DNA of 64,000 nucleotides from NCBI GenBank assembly GCA_013350335.1, contig CM023534.1, positions 3,472,001 to 3,536,000 of the forward strand, written 5' to 3'. This DNA comes from Chimonanthus salicifolius. Its lineage: Eukaryota > Streptophyta > Magnoliopsida > Laurales > Calycanthaceae. A program made the translations under genes and the position numbers. Shown here piece after piece: positions 12,301 through 25,680 of the stretch. How positions within the stretch are numbered: position 1 is the stretch's first letter; the number at the start of each line of letters is the position of its first letter. The notes under the pieces were generated by a model. That model made no database searches. It was not told the origin of the DNA and worked only from the letters and a program-made list of their open reading frames with translations.

Positions 12301-15300
12301 TTTGAAGTGTGACAACCTTCTTGCTTTAGGAGTTTTTTTTTTTTTTGGTGGTTGTGGGGAGGGAGAGGGAGGGGGGATGAGGGAAGGGTATTTAAACTAG
12401 TAGGGAACTTTTATTTTGAAGTCAAATGGATGGGTTTATAGCATGGTAATAAACTTATTCTGAGTTGGTGGAGTCAACTTTATGAGAATTTAGTGCGACT
12501 TGACAGAAACTCAGACCTCAAGATGTGTTATTAAGATATAAATGCCATTTAAAGGTCATTTTAGGACAAGTATGGAAAAAACACATAAGAATCTTGAAAA
12601 ATCGTTTGAAGCAGAGCAGAGAGAGAGATGGGAGCAAGAGGCACCTAGATACAATTATTATTATTATCTTCTTCTTCTTCTTTTCATTTTAATTGTTTCA
12701 TGGTTTCTTCATCTATTTTCTATTTTCCTTTTGTCTCCTTTTTGTTTTTTTTCTTCTTTGTCATTCTTCCATTTTTCAGTTTCCAACTTTTTAATTTTCT
12801 TTTCTTCTCTTTGTTATACTTATTTTTCTTATTTTTTTCAGTTTATTTTTTCTTCTTTGTATTTCTTTCTTTCCGTTTCTTCTTAAAATAGCTTTTCATT
12901 TTTATTTAGCATTTCCTTATGGTTTTTTGTATTTTTATAATTTAATATAATCATAAATATAAAAGGTTATTAAAATAATAATTATTTTAATAAATTTGAC
13001 TGATTCATGACTTTTTGACTTGGTCAAAACATGCCCAAGTCTCCGAGTTGTGTTTTCAAGGTTTCAAACATTGGTTTATAGGCTTTATGCTTGATTTTCT
13101 TTTTATTTTCTAAGACTACTTGGGTTTTTCTGATTAGGAATAATGTGGCTCATGGAGTTGATCCTAGATTGATGGGACAGTCTTTGATGGGCCTATGGCT
13201 TATGGCTAAAATATGATAGTTTGCCTCTTCAGGGGAAAAGAAACTTTAATGTTGGTCTTTTACTCTTTTTATTTTTCCCCCTCTTCAAAAATTTAAATAT
13301 TCTTCAAAATGGTATATGATGTGAACCACCGCCTTTGAGGTTGCAAATGCTGGCTCATTACATAGCTTTTTGAGAATACGGTTGGACTTTTTTATTTTTC
13401 TGAATTTTTGGGTACTATGTTCATAATCGTCTAAATTTCAACTGTATTTCCCTAGCAGATGAAGAGAACAATTCATTCTTTTTGTATCAGTAAGCATGAA
13501 CTGATTTTATGAAATACTTGTTTACTTTTTGAAAAAGAAGCATGAACTCATCTAACTTTTTTTTTAAAGAAATGAATCTGTCTGTCAATTCTAGTATCAC
13601 AGCATGGAGTAAATAATTATTATCTTTGAAGTCATTTATCTTGTCTATTTTTCAAGTCATAGGCTCAACTCATATAGTTGCAACAATGTGCACTTCGTCA
13701 ACGGTGCGAACCAGACATTAGAGTCTGTTTGGTAGAAACTATATTAGAATTTGTAATTCCTTAAATTCTGGAATTAGCAAATCCTGCCATTTCTTAAATG
13801 TAAGAATTCCTACAATAGCCACTTTATGTTTGTTGGGCTTGGAATTATTAACTGGAATCTGAGAATTATAATCAAAGCATTTGTAATTCCAAATAACAAT
13901 TGCAGATGAGAATTACCATTTTAAAATTAAAAAAAAATGAAGGAAAGAAATTTTCAAGATATTATAAATACTGCAAAGTTCCCAGACTGGATTGAAACCC
14001 AGCAAATTCCAATTCCTTCCAAGAATTCCAGTATGTTGAACAGCCTTTGGCACTATTGGCTTGATTTTCTCATTTTCTTTCTTGAGAGGTAGTAAGATCT
14101 CAGGTGCAAATAATCTGTCTAAGTTTGGCAGCTTTTAGACATTGTATGGACGACCAATGGGTGGAAAACTAATTCACTGTGTACTTTGCTTGAAAGGTCT
14201 AATTCACTGTGTACTTGATTCAGCTATCCTTGTTGTATGGATCATTAACAAGGAAATACGTAATAATTATATATTGTTAAAGGACCTAGTAGGCAATGGC
14301 CTGTGGCACAGTTGAAAATAGCTTGTACCTCAATTTGCAAGCGCTCTTTGTCAACCATAATGTTAAAGGTTCAAGTTACATTCCCTTAGAGGGAGGAAAT
14401 TATAGCACAATTGGATAGTGCTCGTATTCCCAACTTCAAGGTTGTGTTTCAAGTCATCTTACTTTTAAGTGATGATATTGTGTTCTTTTTCCCCTTGTTC
14501 GAGGCCATGGTCTATGCTCAGTGAAAACAGTTTTATTCGGATTATTGAACATTAGACCCATGCAGTTTTCATCGCCTCTCACCTTTGCATCTTAAAATCA
14601 AGTAGTCTTTATGTCATGATTTGAGGTTGTCATCGGCATGATCCTTTGCACTTGGAGTTTTCTTATGTGAGATGCTTTTTTTGCATATCAGATGGATAAT
14701 AGTCCAACCACTGGTAGCATTTCATCGACTGTTGCTGAGAAGCAACGACTGGCTAAGGTGTCTCTCGCATACAACTGTAAGAGGTGAATCCTCGACTGAA
14801 GTCCCATAATCTTGCAGTTTTGTTTTCTCAGATTGTCATTTCTCATTACAGTTTGCATTCATCTCTACTTAAAATTGCATTCATCTCTACTTAAAATTAG
14901 GGGTCTGAATGGGCCTGTATCAAGGGGATCTAAAAGGACTGGCCTTCTCCTGGGTATCCACACACGTATTTGAGCTCTTCAGCTTGGATTTGGATCCAAT
15001 AATGGGCTATCAGAGTTAGATGGTCCATTTGGCAGTTCTTTTAAAATTCAGGAATACATTAATATATAACAATACATTCATATCAACTTCAGTATTTGCA
15101 AATCATGACCTTAACACCCTTTTCCCTCACTTTGAGAGACAACATTATGGTTCAGAGAGGTAGAACAGAGATGAAAAGAAAAGGGAAGAAGAGAAGTTTG
15201 AATAGCTGAGTAAAAGGAATGAGAACAGTCTCATGGCTTGGAAGAGGAAAAGTCACTGCAAAGTCCTGTTTATTTGAGTTGTATAACTCATATGTCCGTA

Positions 15301-17122
15301 TAATATGCACATCATACACATAAAAAATACACGTATTTTATGCATATAATATGTGCTTCACCAACTAAGGGATGTCGTTTGGTAAAGGAGTGCTAGGCTG
15401 ATTAAAGGGGAAATTCTATGAGACAACTATCAAGCTGACAATCCTTTATAGAGCTGAGTGTTGGACTATGAAGAAAGAACAAGGTAATAGTAACTCATGT
15501 AATAAACGTTGGTAACAACAACAAAGGCGTGTATTTGAAGATAACTGAATATAATAACATTAAAAGATAGAAATAGGAATGCAGACATAATGCAGACATT
15601 AGAGGGAGCTTGAAAGTAACCCCAATAGGCGAGCCAAGGGAAAGGTGATTAAAATGGTTTGAGCATGTATATAGGCCTGTTCATGGGCGGGGTTCAGGTT
15701 GGGCTTCCTATATCTCAGTCCACCTGCAACCCAGGCTTTTCATGACTAAAGCCCAAGCACACCCTTTTGTAAAAGTATGATGCATGAGCCCATGCATTTG
15801 AGCCCATTAAAAATTCTATCTTCAGGATTGAAAGTAGAAGATATGATGAGCTACAAGTGGGACCAAATTTCAGCTCAAAAATTAATTTGTAGCTACTTGA
15901 TCTCAGTGGTTACCATCATCAGGTTAAAGAGGCAGGGATGCTTGGTGATTTTAACCTACTAAGATCAAGTTTGGAAGAAGTGATTTCTATTTTGAAATTT
16001 TCTCCACTTGTATTTCATCATATCTAATTCAGATCCCAACAGTTAGTGGTTTTTTTTTTTTTTGTTTTGTTTTTTTGGGGTGACTTTCACAAATAATTAA
16101 AAAAGAAAGGAAAATGGACAGGGTGGACAGGGTGTACACACACATGTATATGGCTAAACGGGATGAAAAGTCCAATGGGCTTCATGGGCTTATTCAATCA
16201 GTCTAAGCCCGCTCATTTAGCCATATAGGCTCAAAAAATGAGCTTGAGCATGGCCCGTCGTGCTATTGTATATGTTCAACCCCATTACTTTGGGAGGGGC
16301 TTCGGCCAGGTTGGGTCCATGAACATGCCAACATGTCTATGGAATACTAGAAACAACCCTACACAAGAATTCAGAGGTGGTTAATGATAGGAACAAGGAG
16401 GAGAGGCGGACTATTAAAAACCTGGATCAAAGGGGTAAAGAATATAAAATGGATTATGGGGGTAATGAAGGATACAGTTTTTGGTAGGGATGGAATGAGT
16501 AGTACTAAAATATAGCTAACCCTAGATAGTTTGGATTCGTGACTATGACGATGATGAGGTGGTAGGAGAAATGAATGACATAACATGATATAAACTAGTA
16601 TAATTCCCTTCACAATTTTGATAATCCCAATAGACACGACATAGGTTTGAGTGCTTGTCTATCAAGGGGTCCTCAAATAGGTCATTTTGAGGCCAAGCAT
16701 GTGATCTACAGGCGTGTAATTAGAACTTCAGGACACTTGGCCTCCTTTTTCAGGAATGCCTTTACGTCCTTTTTCTGGAATGCTCTTTTGTTATTATTTC
16801 TTTGATGACGATTTCAATTATCTGGACCTTATTTTTTCCTTACAGCCCAATATTCAAAAAGTTGTTCCCGGAGTATGTAGAGAAGTACAACCAATTGCAA
16901 GCTGCAGAGCAGTTGATCTCAGAACAGATCTCATCAAGGAAAGAAGATCCTAGATCCACCAGTACAACGCTTCGAAATGCTGCAAAAGAAGAAAAAGGTA
17001 GGGAAGAGATGGTCAACAATGCAAGAAACAGAAGGCAACCCAAAAAATTCCCTTTTTGGCTACTGATGCTGTTGTTGTGGGTCTTTGGCTTTGTGATGGC
17101 CTTGCCTTTGCTCCAACCATGA
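9390..17122 (+). CDS. UBC34: Ubiquitin-conjugating enzyme E2, UBC33/34 (UBE2J2) type, tail-anchored ER form
   Basis: Nine coding exons: 9390-9446, 10752-10806, 10935-10973, 11459-11522, 11639-11700, 11796-11835, 11966-11993, 14692-14783, 16846-17122. They join in frame (714 nt, 237 aa) with GT-AG borders. The protein starts MAERACVKRLQKEYRALCK, as family members do. The UBC fold spans roughly residues 5-150, and the predicted catalytic cysteine is Cys87 in RICLSMSD, followed by FHPETWNPMWSVASIL. After a charged linker, the C terminus has one hydrophobic segment (from FPFWLLMLLLW to the end), the tail anchor that places UBE2J-type E2s on the ER membrane facing the cytosol. Family knowledge: it accepts ubiquitin from E1 and works with ER-associated degradation E3 ligases. 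Its 237 aa equals what I recall for Arabidopsis UBC34. UBC33 cannot be excluded as the closer relative. Confidence 0.95.
9559..9873 (-). mobile_element. 5'-truncated L1-type LINE, 315 bp, 12-bp TSD
   Basis: The insert is flanked by direct repeats acacatttatag at 9547-9558 and 9874-9885. A poly(T) run at the left end is the antisense poly(A) tail. Read on the minus strand, the inner end encodes the last part of a LINE RNase H domain (ANGQTSVVNFLVKVGV). This resembles the tail of the copy at 44458-44802 (TANGMADFFVKNGV). It sits antisense in the intron after the first UBC coding exon. Confidence 0.85.
10609..10662 (+). other. G-rich tract with flanking C-rich arm (possible G-quadruplex or hairpin)
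   Basis: A run of five G-tracts lies at about 10632-10659. It is preceded by a C-rich segment (aaccccaacaccc) that is complementary to the tract's end (gggtgttggggtt). It lies about 90 bp upstream of the UBC exon at 10752, on the transcript strand. Structure formation is inference. Confidence 0.5.
11994..14691 (+). other. Long UBC intron with low-complexity DNA and MITE-like sequence
   Basis: A purine run (gggagggagaggg) occurs near 12355-12390. A pyrimidine-rich run at about 12650-12895 creates spurious Phe/Ser-rich frames. At 13722-14050 the sequence looks MITE-like, with weakly inverted ends (gtctgtttgg and ttgaacagcctttgg) and repeated aattcc phrases, but no clear TSD. At 14285-14470 a tRNA-like pair (tggcacagttga, ggttcaagttac) may be a SINE relic. 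Confidence 0.4.
15390..16630 (+). mobile_element. RTE-type LINE relic, split by a hAT-like element
   Basis: Degraded frames match the C-terminal end of plant RTE-clade reverse transcriptases. At about 15410-15480 they read TILYRAECWTMKKEQ. At about 15590-15670 they read NADIRGSLKVTPIGE. After the interruption, at about 16380-16500, there is a tail starting ERRTIKN or RRGGLLKTW by frame. The two halves flank the insertion at 15671-16330. No function remains. It lies in the last UBC intron. Confidence 0.6.
15671..16330. mobile_element. Non-autonomous hAT-like element, about 660 bp
   Basis: The left end reads ataggcctgttcatgggcgg. The right end, reverse-complemented, reads tggcatgttcatgg and continues with gggttgg-like phrases in both. 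The flanks gcatgtat (15663-15670) and acatgtct (16331-16338) agree at 6 of 8 positions, as an aged 8-bp hAT target duplication would. The body holds a palindromic segment (about 15855-15990) related to those at 39124-39270 and 42541-42712. Confidence 0.55.
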
Positions 17123-20100
17123 TTCAAACCAACCACCCCCATTCTGCAAAGCGAGAGGTATGGTCATTGGTTTGCTTTTGACTCTAAACATTGTAACTGA
17201 TATGTCAGGGTTTACATCTTTCAACTGACAGGTAGCTTGTATAGAAAGGTGATATGAAGAGCATTTATAGACTGTCAGTCCTGTTGAACCCCTTTGATTT
17301 ATTACTGGTGAAGCTATATCCTGATTTATCTAGTTTCTTCCTTCTCAGTTATGGACGTCAAATAGAATTTTATTTTATTCTCTTGAGAATTGGTCTAGTT
17401 GGATCTGTGGTACATGTTATTGGCACAAAGGCCTTGTCTGGAGCCAGGACAGTAGGGGATTGATTCCCTGTTAGAATCCCTATTCCCAGTTGTTATAATG
17501 TATCAAGTGAACATCCAGAACAAACTTGAGCTATGTTTGAATGTGGGGAAAGGGATTTTCCTACAGAAAGAACGAGTACCCCCTGTTTGGCAGTTGAATT
17601 TGGAGAATGCAGCCCACGCTTCAACACCTGTAGGAGAAATGTGATTCTCCTACGTGGGTTAGGAGAAATTCTGCCTGCAAGGGTGGTTTAATTGCTTCTC
17701 AACTGTTTTTCTCAGTTAGGACTGCACTTGCTAGTCATTTTCCACTTCCAGTGGAGTCCCTAGTTTTAACTCTCTCTTGGGAGAATTCCTACTTTTATTT
17801 TCTTGTGTCTATGCTTAATAGTTTAACGCCCGGTTCAGGTTTTGAACGATGGAATTTTGGGCTGTGTTTGAATTAGGGTGGTTTAAAAGTAAGGGATTCT
17901 ATAGAAAACTTGAAAAGGCAAGAGGTTTACCTGCAGTCGAAGAATCCCTTACTTTTACTTTCTCTATTATTTGAAACATCCGGTTTAGTAAATTTAAGAT
18001 GGAGAATTGGACATTTCCTTGTAGAATTGTGGAAATTTTTATTTTTATTTTTATTTTTCTCTTTCGCTTAGTAATAAATGCATCACTAATCATAATATAT
18101 ATAAGATCTATTTACTCAGTTACTCATTGACACAACCATATAACAAAGAAATATATGGTAGGGCCTACTTCTCTTTTCCAATAGTCACCATGTTCATGTT
18201 GAACCTGTAGGATTATTGGATTGTTGATTTTATAGGTCATGGAGATTAGATTTTTTTTCTGTTTAGGTACATGTATTATAAATGTCATGTAATCATTTGT
18301 TTCTCTTCAATAATTGTACATTTAAAAAAATATTTGTCTCACATGTATTACTAATTTAGTAATTGCCAATAATAGATTATTAAAAATGTTAAATATTATA
18401 GTTGATTTTAATAAACTGGTGCGCAAAATGAATCACAACAACGATGCATGTTTGTACTTCGTAACGGACCCCAGCAATGCAGAAAATAGGTCTGATCCGC
18501 CTATTCACTCTCAATGCCCAGTATGGCTCTGTTATGTAGCAGTGCTACTTCAGGATTAGTTCATAAAGAGTTGGGCTATCAATCTATCATGTTTATTAGT
18601 GGGATTTTTCCAATTAGAGTTTATCAAATGAATCTTGAAGTTTATATAGTGTGATGGATAGATAATTAAATGGATATAGAATAGGTAAAGTTTCATTGTT
18701 TAGTGATCATCTTAGCTATTTAATGTGTATGAAGTTTTGGTGAATGTATGTTGATTTTTAAAAGCTTAAAATCAAGAGATAAAATGATCAAATTGGAAGT
18801 TTCTACACCTTTTATTGAGATGATTCTTTTTACATCACACTTAGTACATGAGACTTAAGATCCAGGCTCTTGATTACTACGGCCTGATTTCAAATTTTTT
18901 GATGCTCAAATGTTATCAATACAACTCCTGAGATTGAAAACAACTATAATACCCTAAAACATCAAGAAGTTAGTCAATTAACTCTTGTGAACTGGATGAT
19001 TAATTTTTTATCAAGCTTATTAACATTAATTTTTGCCTTTATTAATATTCTATGAATTGAATCATTATTCAATTTGATATTTCTTTGAGATATTTTTATC
19101 ATTGAATTAAGTTCGAGTCATATATGAATAGTTTAATTTATTTTAACTTTAAGCCATAATTAGAATTTGTTCAAGCTGAATTTTTGAACACTTTTAATTT
19201 CTTAACCAGTATAATTATTTTAAAGTCATATTTAGAATGATTTGTCTAGACTAGATTTTGCACATTTCTATACAAATATAATTTCAAACCAATTTTTCCT
19301 TATTGTATAAAATAAAACGTTAGAAAAGTTAAAACTATTAGTTTCATAATTAACAATTTTACAATAGATAATATCTCCTTAAACCGTTTGCATGTGAAGA
19401 CCCTTAATCTTGCTTTGATATCAGACGATCTTCTGTCCGTATTCCATTTGTCTATACGGCACGCTGTTAATCACGTGCCTTTCGTGTATTTGCAAATAGC
19501 AAGTCGGAGGTGAAACTTAGGAGAACGAGGTTCATTTCCTAGCATCGTGGTAAGAATCATACGGGGGATATAAAATGAGGGGCTTTAAAAAAAAAAAGCA
19601 GTGATTTTAAAAGGAAAAATTTTTAAAACAAGAAAGAGATAGGAGAGGAGGGAAGTAAGGGTAAAATTGAAATTTCTTTTAAAGATGTGTACTATACAAA
19701 AAATGGTAGTGCAAAAATCACAACTCTTAAAAAGTCTCACGTATACATATGGGTGATAAATTTTTAATATGCATTCTCTCTCTTATTTTTAATTTTGAAA
19801 AAAAAATAAAAAAATGGAAAACTTAGATTAGGTATAATATTTTTTTAAATAACGGTCATTTTTATAGAGTTATAGACCATTGAAAGTCAAAATTTTGCTA
19901 CATTGTAAAAATTTCAAAATTATCTAATTTTTTTTATAAAAATAAAGCCAACGCGAGGAAATATCTAATATGAAACTACATGTCCTCAAATATCTCCTAC
20001 TGACATATATCTTTTATTACAATTCATAACTTTTCCAAAATAAAAAATTGAGTTTCATGTCCATCACATTAATAGCCCTTAATTTAATTTCAAAATTATT

Positions 20101-23100
20101 TGTACATCATTTCATTCATTTTTTTCAAAAAGAAACTCGAAATTGAAAAATACCCTAGAAATCTCTACTTTTATCATTTGCTTAGAAAAATCTTGAAAAA
20201 TCAGATAGACATGTTACAAACTATGTGAATGACATTAAATCATCTCTCTTGAATTTCATAAGGACTAAATATTATTTCATGAAATTATTTTTACAAAAAA
20301 CTCAAAATTTGAGATTATCTTAGAATTAATACTCAAAGTAATTAATGAAAATAACTCAAGCAACTCTAAATTTGAATAACTTGCTTTTAAACCTTTTTAA
20401 GTTCAAAAATATTGGTGAAAATAACTCGAAAATTGGACAAATATATATATATATTAAAAAAAAAACCCTATAAACTGATAAATTGGCCACCATCATTGCT
20501 TCACACCTTCGGTGAATACCACGACTCTAAGACGATATATATCAGTCAATATTATAAACAATGATATAAATCAATCTCAAAAAACAGATTATTTGGCATC
20601 AGTAGTTTGGATTTGTTTTCTTCTTAAAGTTGATAGATACTTTTGTAATTATTGTCATCAAAATTATTTACTATTCATCTGAAATCTACAGTTATAATTA
20701 AATATGATAAATTAATCTCAACGTTACTCTTCCGTTATCAAATAATTTTCTCGCCCCCTTGGTTTACAGTGAGGAACTGCGAGGCATTCCACAATCCACT
20801 GATGATTCTAGTTGACCTAACATACGTACCAGGCTAGTCTATCCATCTTCTCATTTCCCCTTTTTCTTTGATTATTGGAGGTTTCAATTATTACTTCAAA
20901 GAAATTGTTCATTTAAAAAGTCAAATTATTTTGAAATAATTTTTTTAACTAAAATATTCAGACGTTCTACTTGATTTAGTCAGGTGTCTCACTTAATTGA
21001 TTCTTTAGAAATGTGTAAACCTTTTTATCAGCATACGATAGATACAAACTATGAGGAGTGTCCCTTTTTAGAATGAGAGAACTTGATCAATTAAATATAG
21101 TATTTTTCTTAACAATTATTTTTTCGACCTTAATTTAATTGTTTGATATGTATTTTGAGATTGTACTAAAATAGTTGTCTGATATATAATTTTGATTATC
21201 TCTATCTATCTACTCTTAAAGAGAAGTTCATAAGTCTTTTAAGAACTTTTATTTATAAAATTTAAAATTTTAAAATAGAACAATTAAAATAAGATAAAAA
21301 AAATAAAATATTATAAATGACATTGTGTAATGTGTACTACTAAAAAGGTGTAATACATAATACTTTCGCACAAAATGTCACCACCTCGTTAAGTATTTAA
21401 CTTCATTCTTATCCTTCATCTCCTTATCAACGTTATCCGTTTTATATACTTATCAACTTTTTCTATTGATACGTGCGTGACACGCGTGAACGGATAAGAC
21501 CAAAAAAAGAATGCAAAAGCAGTCCCATATTTTATAAGCAACTTTATCCACTTTCTAATGAGAAGACTTATTTTATATTATTCTTCTACGTGACATGATA
21601 ACCCCATGAGTTTTTTATTTTGAATTTAATTGTGTAAAAAATCGTAGAATACTTCCTAAAAGATTTTCATAGATGGACCTCTCCTTCTAAAACACACTAA
21701 AATTAGGGCACGGAGATTTGAACATGTGACCTCCTATTTTTTAAAACAAGAGTTAAACAGCTGAACTATATCCGTAGATAATTATTTGAAGTTTTGAATT
21801 GTATTTTAATTTGAACATCACTCATTTAAATATGTTATCTTATATTGTATAAATGTTTTGGGAAAATGACTAAAATGCCTATAGCATTGAGGATAAAACC
21901 AACATTATACGAAATTCTATAGTCTATACACTGTACCCACAATGAAAGATTAAGAAAAAGATGTGTATAAATAAAGATTAAGTCACTTTTAATGATGTAA
22001 TCAAATTTCTATTATTCTCAATAATGATTTTTAATCATTTTTTAACTTTAAAGATTTCTTAAAAAAATATTGTCGAAAATGACAACTATCTAATATACTT
22101 CTTAAAATAAAATAATATGGCATGTTGGTTAAATCCCGGCCCTCCCTCTTAAACGAAAGCTTAAAAATGATCCATTTGGTACAGGCCCACGGAGGAGTCC
22201 GATTAATATTTTGTTAATTTGGTCAAGATAGGTTGTATCAGTTGAGTCTACTAACTGGATTGGGTCAATATTGATCGAGTCAGTTTGATATATTTAATGT
22301 TTAATTAAGAATAAAATTAATTTATTAAGTCAATATAATTGTATATTAGCCCATATGGTGATGGACCAATATGCTTGATTTTTTTTTTTTACATATTAAC
22401 ATGCAGAAAACTTCAGACACAGTCCTACTAAAGTTCCCACAGATGAGTCTACTACTCCTAAAGTACATCAAAGTTAAGTCATGGGGGCTCAAACCCATAA
22501 TCAGAGTAGAAAGTTGAAACATCTTTCTATTATTATTATTATTATTATTATTTTTATCCCCTTATCTCATTTTTCTCAATTTATCTTCCTTAAATTTCTC
22601 GTTGATAGATAAATAGGAAACAAAAAGTCTAAAATGCCATACCTAAAATAAGGTCTATATTTATATTTGTCATCCGTTTGAAAATTGGGTTAGGGAATAT
22701 AGTACTTATATATAAATAACTTAGTATATAGTAAACTTACAAAATGACTTCGAATGTAAATTGGTTCTCTCTCGTAATGAAGTCTGGACTTTTTTAAGTC
22801 CATGGATTTACTCTTCTCTTTTGTAAAGTACATGTTTAATTTATTTGATATTATATAATTTTTATAATTTATTTATCTAATTAATGAATTATTATTATTA
22901 AATATAATTTAAATTTTAAAACATTTTGAGGAAGATAAAATTTTATAAATCGAGAGAAAATCAAACATGAAATAATTTAAAATTTAATTTTAAAGGGCGA
23001 CTTCGCTAGGTTATCTCAAGAATGTAAAAATTATACAGTTTCTAAAATTAAAATCCCTAAATAAGGAAAGATTTTTTTTATGATGAAAGTGTTCATGTGT

Positions 23101-23402
23101 CTCACGTGTATTTAGACCGGAGATATTTTAGCTCAACTGATCCTTGAAGCATCTACATGTCTTTCAATTTCACATACATGTAAATAATTACGAGGAGAAT
23201 TAACACCTTCCTTTACGATGAGGAGAGATTATATTAAACAAGAATCTGATGATCAGGAAAGATTATGGTTTGGATAATCACTAATTATGAAAACACAAAT
23301 GAGGAAAGTTGTTCACCAATTTTAAATTAAGAGATGGCTTTCCTTTAATATTACCTACTCAAATCCAATTAATTAAGAAAATTCGTTAGCGGTATCATCA
23401 TG
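17123..23402. other. UBC 3' region and AT-rich intergenic spacer; no recognised gene
   Basis: The UBC 3'UTR follows the stop at 17122, but no poly(A) site could be chosen. From about 18.2 kb to 23.4 kb the DNA is very AT-rich with frequent stops. At 17560-17960 GC-richer, internally repetitive DNA looks like TE debris. A (TTA)n run occurs at about 22527-22552, and a short AT microsatellite at about 20440. I see no coding exon, tRNA or intact element. Confidence 0.6.
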
Positions 23403-23410
23403 CCACGTGG
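23403..23410. promoter_or_regulatory. Perfect palindromic G-box/ABRE (CCACGTGG) upstream of LKR/SDH
   Basis: The sequence gccacgtggcg lies about 430-450 bp upstream of the probable transcription start region (23.85 kb). CCACGTGGC is the classic ABA-responsive, bZIP-binding form. Plant LKR/SDH genes are known to respond to ABA, sugars and osmotic stress, so the site fits the gene. Binding is not shown. Confidence 0.5.
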
Positions 23411-23820
23411 CGTCTTTTGAAGCTGCCATCACATCGTCCAAACAAATTTGGTCCCCCCACTAATTTTAACTTTTTCCGGAGTGTCCCCCGGCCCACCGTA
23501 TGGATGCCTTTTTGCAGAATTGCAGATGCCAGAGAAAGGAAGCTCCAAAACTGAAATGGTTGAGAAGGAGAGAAAGTGAGGACTGAGAGTAGATTCGACA
23601 CCATAAGAAAAAGGCGCGACTCTCTTTTGTTAGGTATTGAGACGTCATGTTACATGTATGGGAAAATGATATGAACATAGGAGTTATGATCCGATGGGAT
23701 TTTAAAATTTCTTTATTTCATTTGGATCACGACATTCGTTTAATAATCACCTTTCTTTCTTTTTAATTACAAGTGACGACCAATTGCATTGAGTTTCCGT
23801 GTACGAAATCATCATAAATT

Positions 23821-24075
23821 TGAATAAAAATAGGCCCTTTTTCTCTCTTCTCCAAAAGTGGTGAGATTTTTCCCCCGGTTCCTTTCCTTTTCTTTTCCTG
23901 ATCAGATTCTGATCCACTTGTTTAGTTTGTTGAAATTGTAAGAATTTTCAATTGAAGCTGTTTCCAACTGCAGAGCTGCTGGCATTTTTTGTGATCTCAT
24001 TGTGTGATTCTTTTGTTTTCCTCTGACAAAAATTATACTAGATTGTCGTCGTCGTCGTCGTTGGCTTCGATAGGT
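23821..24075 (+). promoter_or_regulatory. LKR/SDH: Probable core promoter and leader start of LKR/SDH
   Basis: An AT-rich aataaaaata stretch near 23821 is followed by a pyrimidine patch (ccctttttctctcttctcc) typical of plant transcription starts. After that come a leader-like sequence, a (GTC)n run near 24045, and possible donors at 23937 (gtaaga) or 24071 (gtttga). The coding start is only at 29664, so a spliced leader is required. Which donor is used cannot be settled from the sequence. Confidence 0.35.
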
Positions 24076-25680
24076 TTGAGTTCTTGAAATTGTAAGGTTT
24101 CTCTAATTATACTAACCTCTAACCCGTAAACTTTGCTTTAGTAATATACTGTGGGTGTTGTTTGACTGTAACATTTCTCGGCTGTTCTCTGTTTGAATGC
24201 ACGGAATGCAAAGTACATTTCTAGATATTGAATATTTTGGATAACGAGTTGTTATACCCATTTCAATATTACTTTACATGCATCCACACAACAAAGTAAC
24301 TTGTAATGTGAAAATTTCACGAGAATTTCTTCGATTTTCGAGCAGTTGAATTTGTAACTTAGTAGTATTGTCATCTTTGTGTTTTCAGTCCACGGGGTGT
24401 GTTTTTCTGTTTTGTGTTGTTTTGTCATCATTCTTATTGTTTAGTTTTAGTCCTGAGTTCTGAATGCCTTTTTACATTAACTTTTTTGGTTTTTTTTCCC
24501 TCCAGAAAGTCCTGTTCTCACTATTGTTTTCAAGTGGATTAAAGAAGTGTAATTATTATCAATATCAAAACTTTAGGGGCGTTGTGCAGAATTTGTTTTA
24601 AATAATTCCTTATTCTTCTCTCTCTTATTTTAAAATTTTGATTTGTATGTCTTGGATTACTTTGATCTGAAGCAACTGCTACAGTAACACATTGTGATAA
24701 TCACAAATGAAAAATCTTGCTCACTTTGGTTGGTTGAATTTGTTTTGTCCCTTTTCTTGGGGTGTGTGTTTTTGTATTCTTTCATGTATTTTTGGTTGCT
24801 TGAAAGCCTGAGACTTGGACAAGACTAGAAATCCAATCAAGGTCAGGTTCAGTCAACTACTCGACTTCCAAATCGAGTCAAGTTTCATTGAGTTTTAACA
24901 ATGGTTGTGGAGTACTTGCAACTTGAAGTTTATTTCTTTATTATTTTATTCTGTTCATTTGGAATGATGATTTTGCAGGGAAATTTGCTATTAATTGTCT
25001 TTTTTACAGCCATATCTCATTGCTTCAATATTGGAACTCTTTTTTTTACTCCCCCCGGTCTGTGGGTTCCATCACTTTTAGTTCTTGAAACATATTAGAC
25101 TCTTGACAGTTTAATAATTGTGAGTAACAATTTGCAGGGAATCTTGCTGTTAGTTCTGTGATTGTTTTGTTCCTAGTGGATTCACACTATCCCTTTCAAT
25201 GTCTGGAATTTTGTGTTTTGGTTGGATGTTCCTCTTGTTCTTAGTTACTTTCTTCCTGATTCTTATGGTTTTGATTGGTTTCAAGTTCATGAAATTGTAG
25301 AAAAATTCCAAATCATAATTTAACAGTGAGTTTGTGATTGATCTGCCTTTGTTATCCATTTTAAGAATATTTTTTTTGTTATTTGATCAACCATGCTTTG
25401 ATCCCCTGTATTCCCTGATCCAAGGCATTGATTGGTTAAAATTATTTAAACTGCAGGAATTTTCTTTGAAGGTTCAAAGTCAAAAGAAGTGTAAAATTGG
25501 CTGGTGTTAGGCTCAAAGTCATCGGTGATTTTCAATAAATTGTAGCTAAGGTATTGCTTTTATAATAAGAATTATTGGCCTTACATGTTTTGACATCAAG
25601 CATAATGTGTGCCTATGAGGGTGCTCAACATAATTTTTTGTCAGACATGCACAAGGTTACAAGGTTTCGCTTCCATGGTA

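Noticed and set aside
12542..12886. Plus frame rich in Phe/Leu/Ser, resembling membrane segments
   Set aside because: The pyrimidine-rich intron tract explains the hydrophobic composition. It lies inside a spliced UBC intron.
17899..18093. Lys-rich minus frame
   Set aside because: It arises from an AT-rich ttttatttttat run in intergenic DNA.
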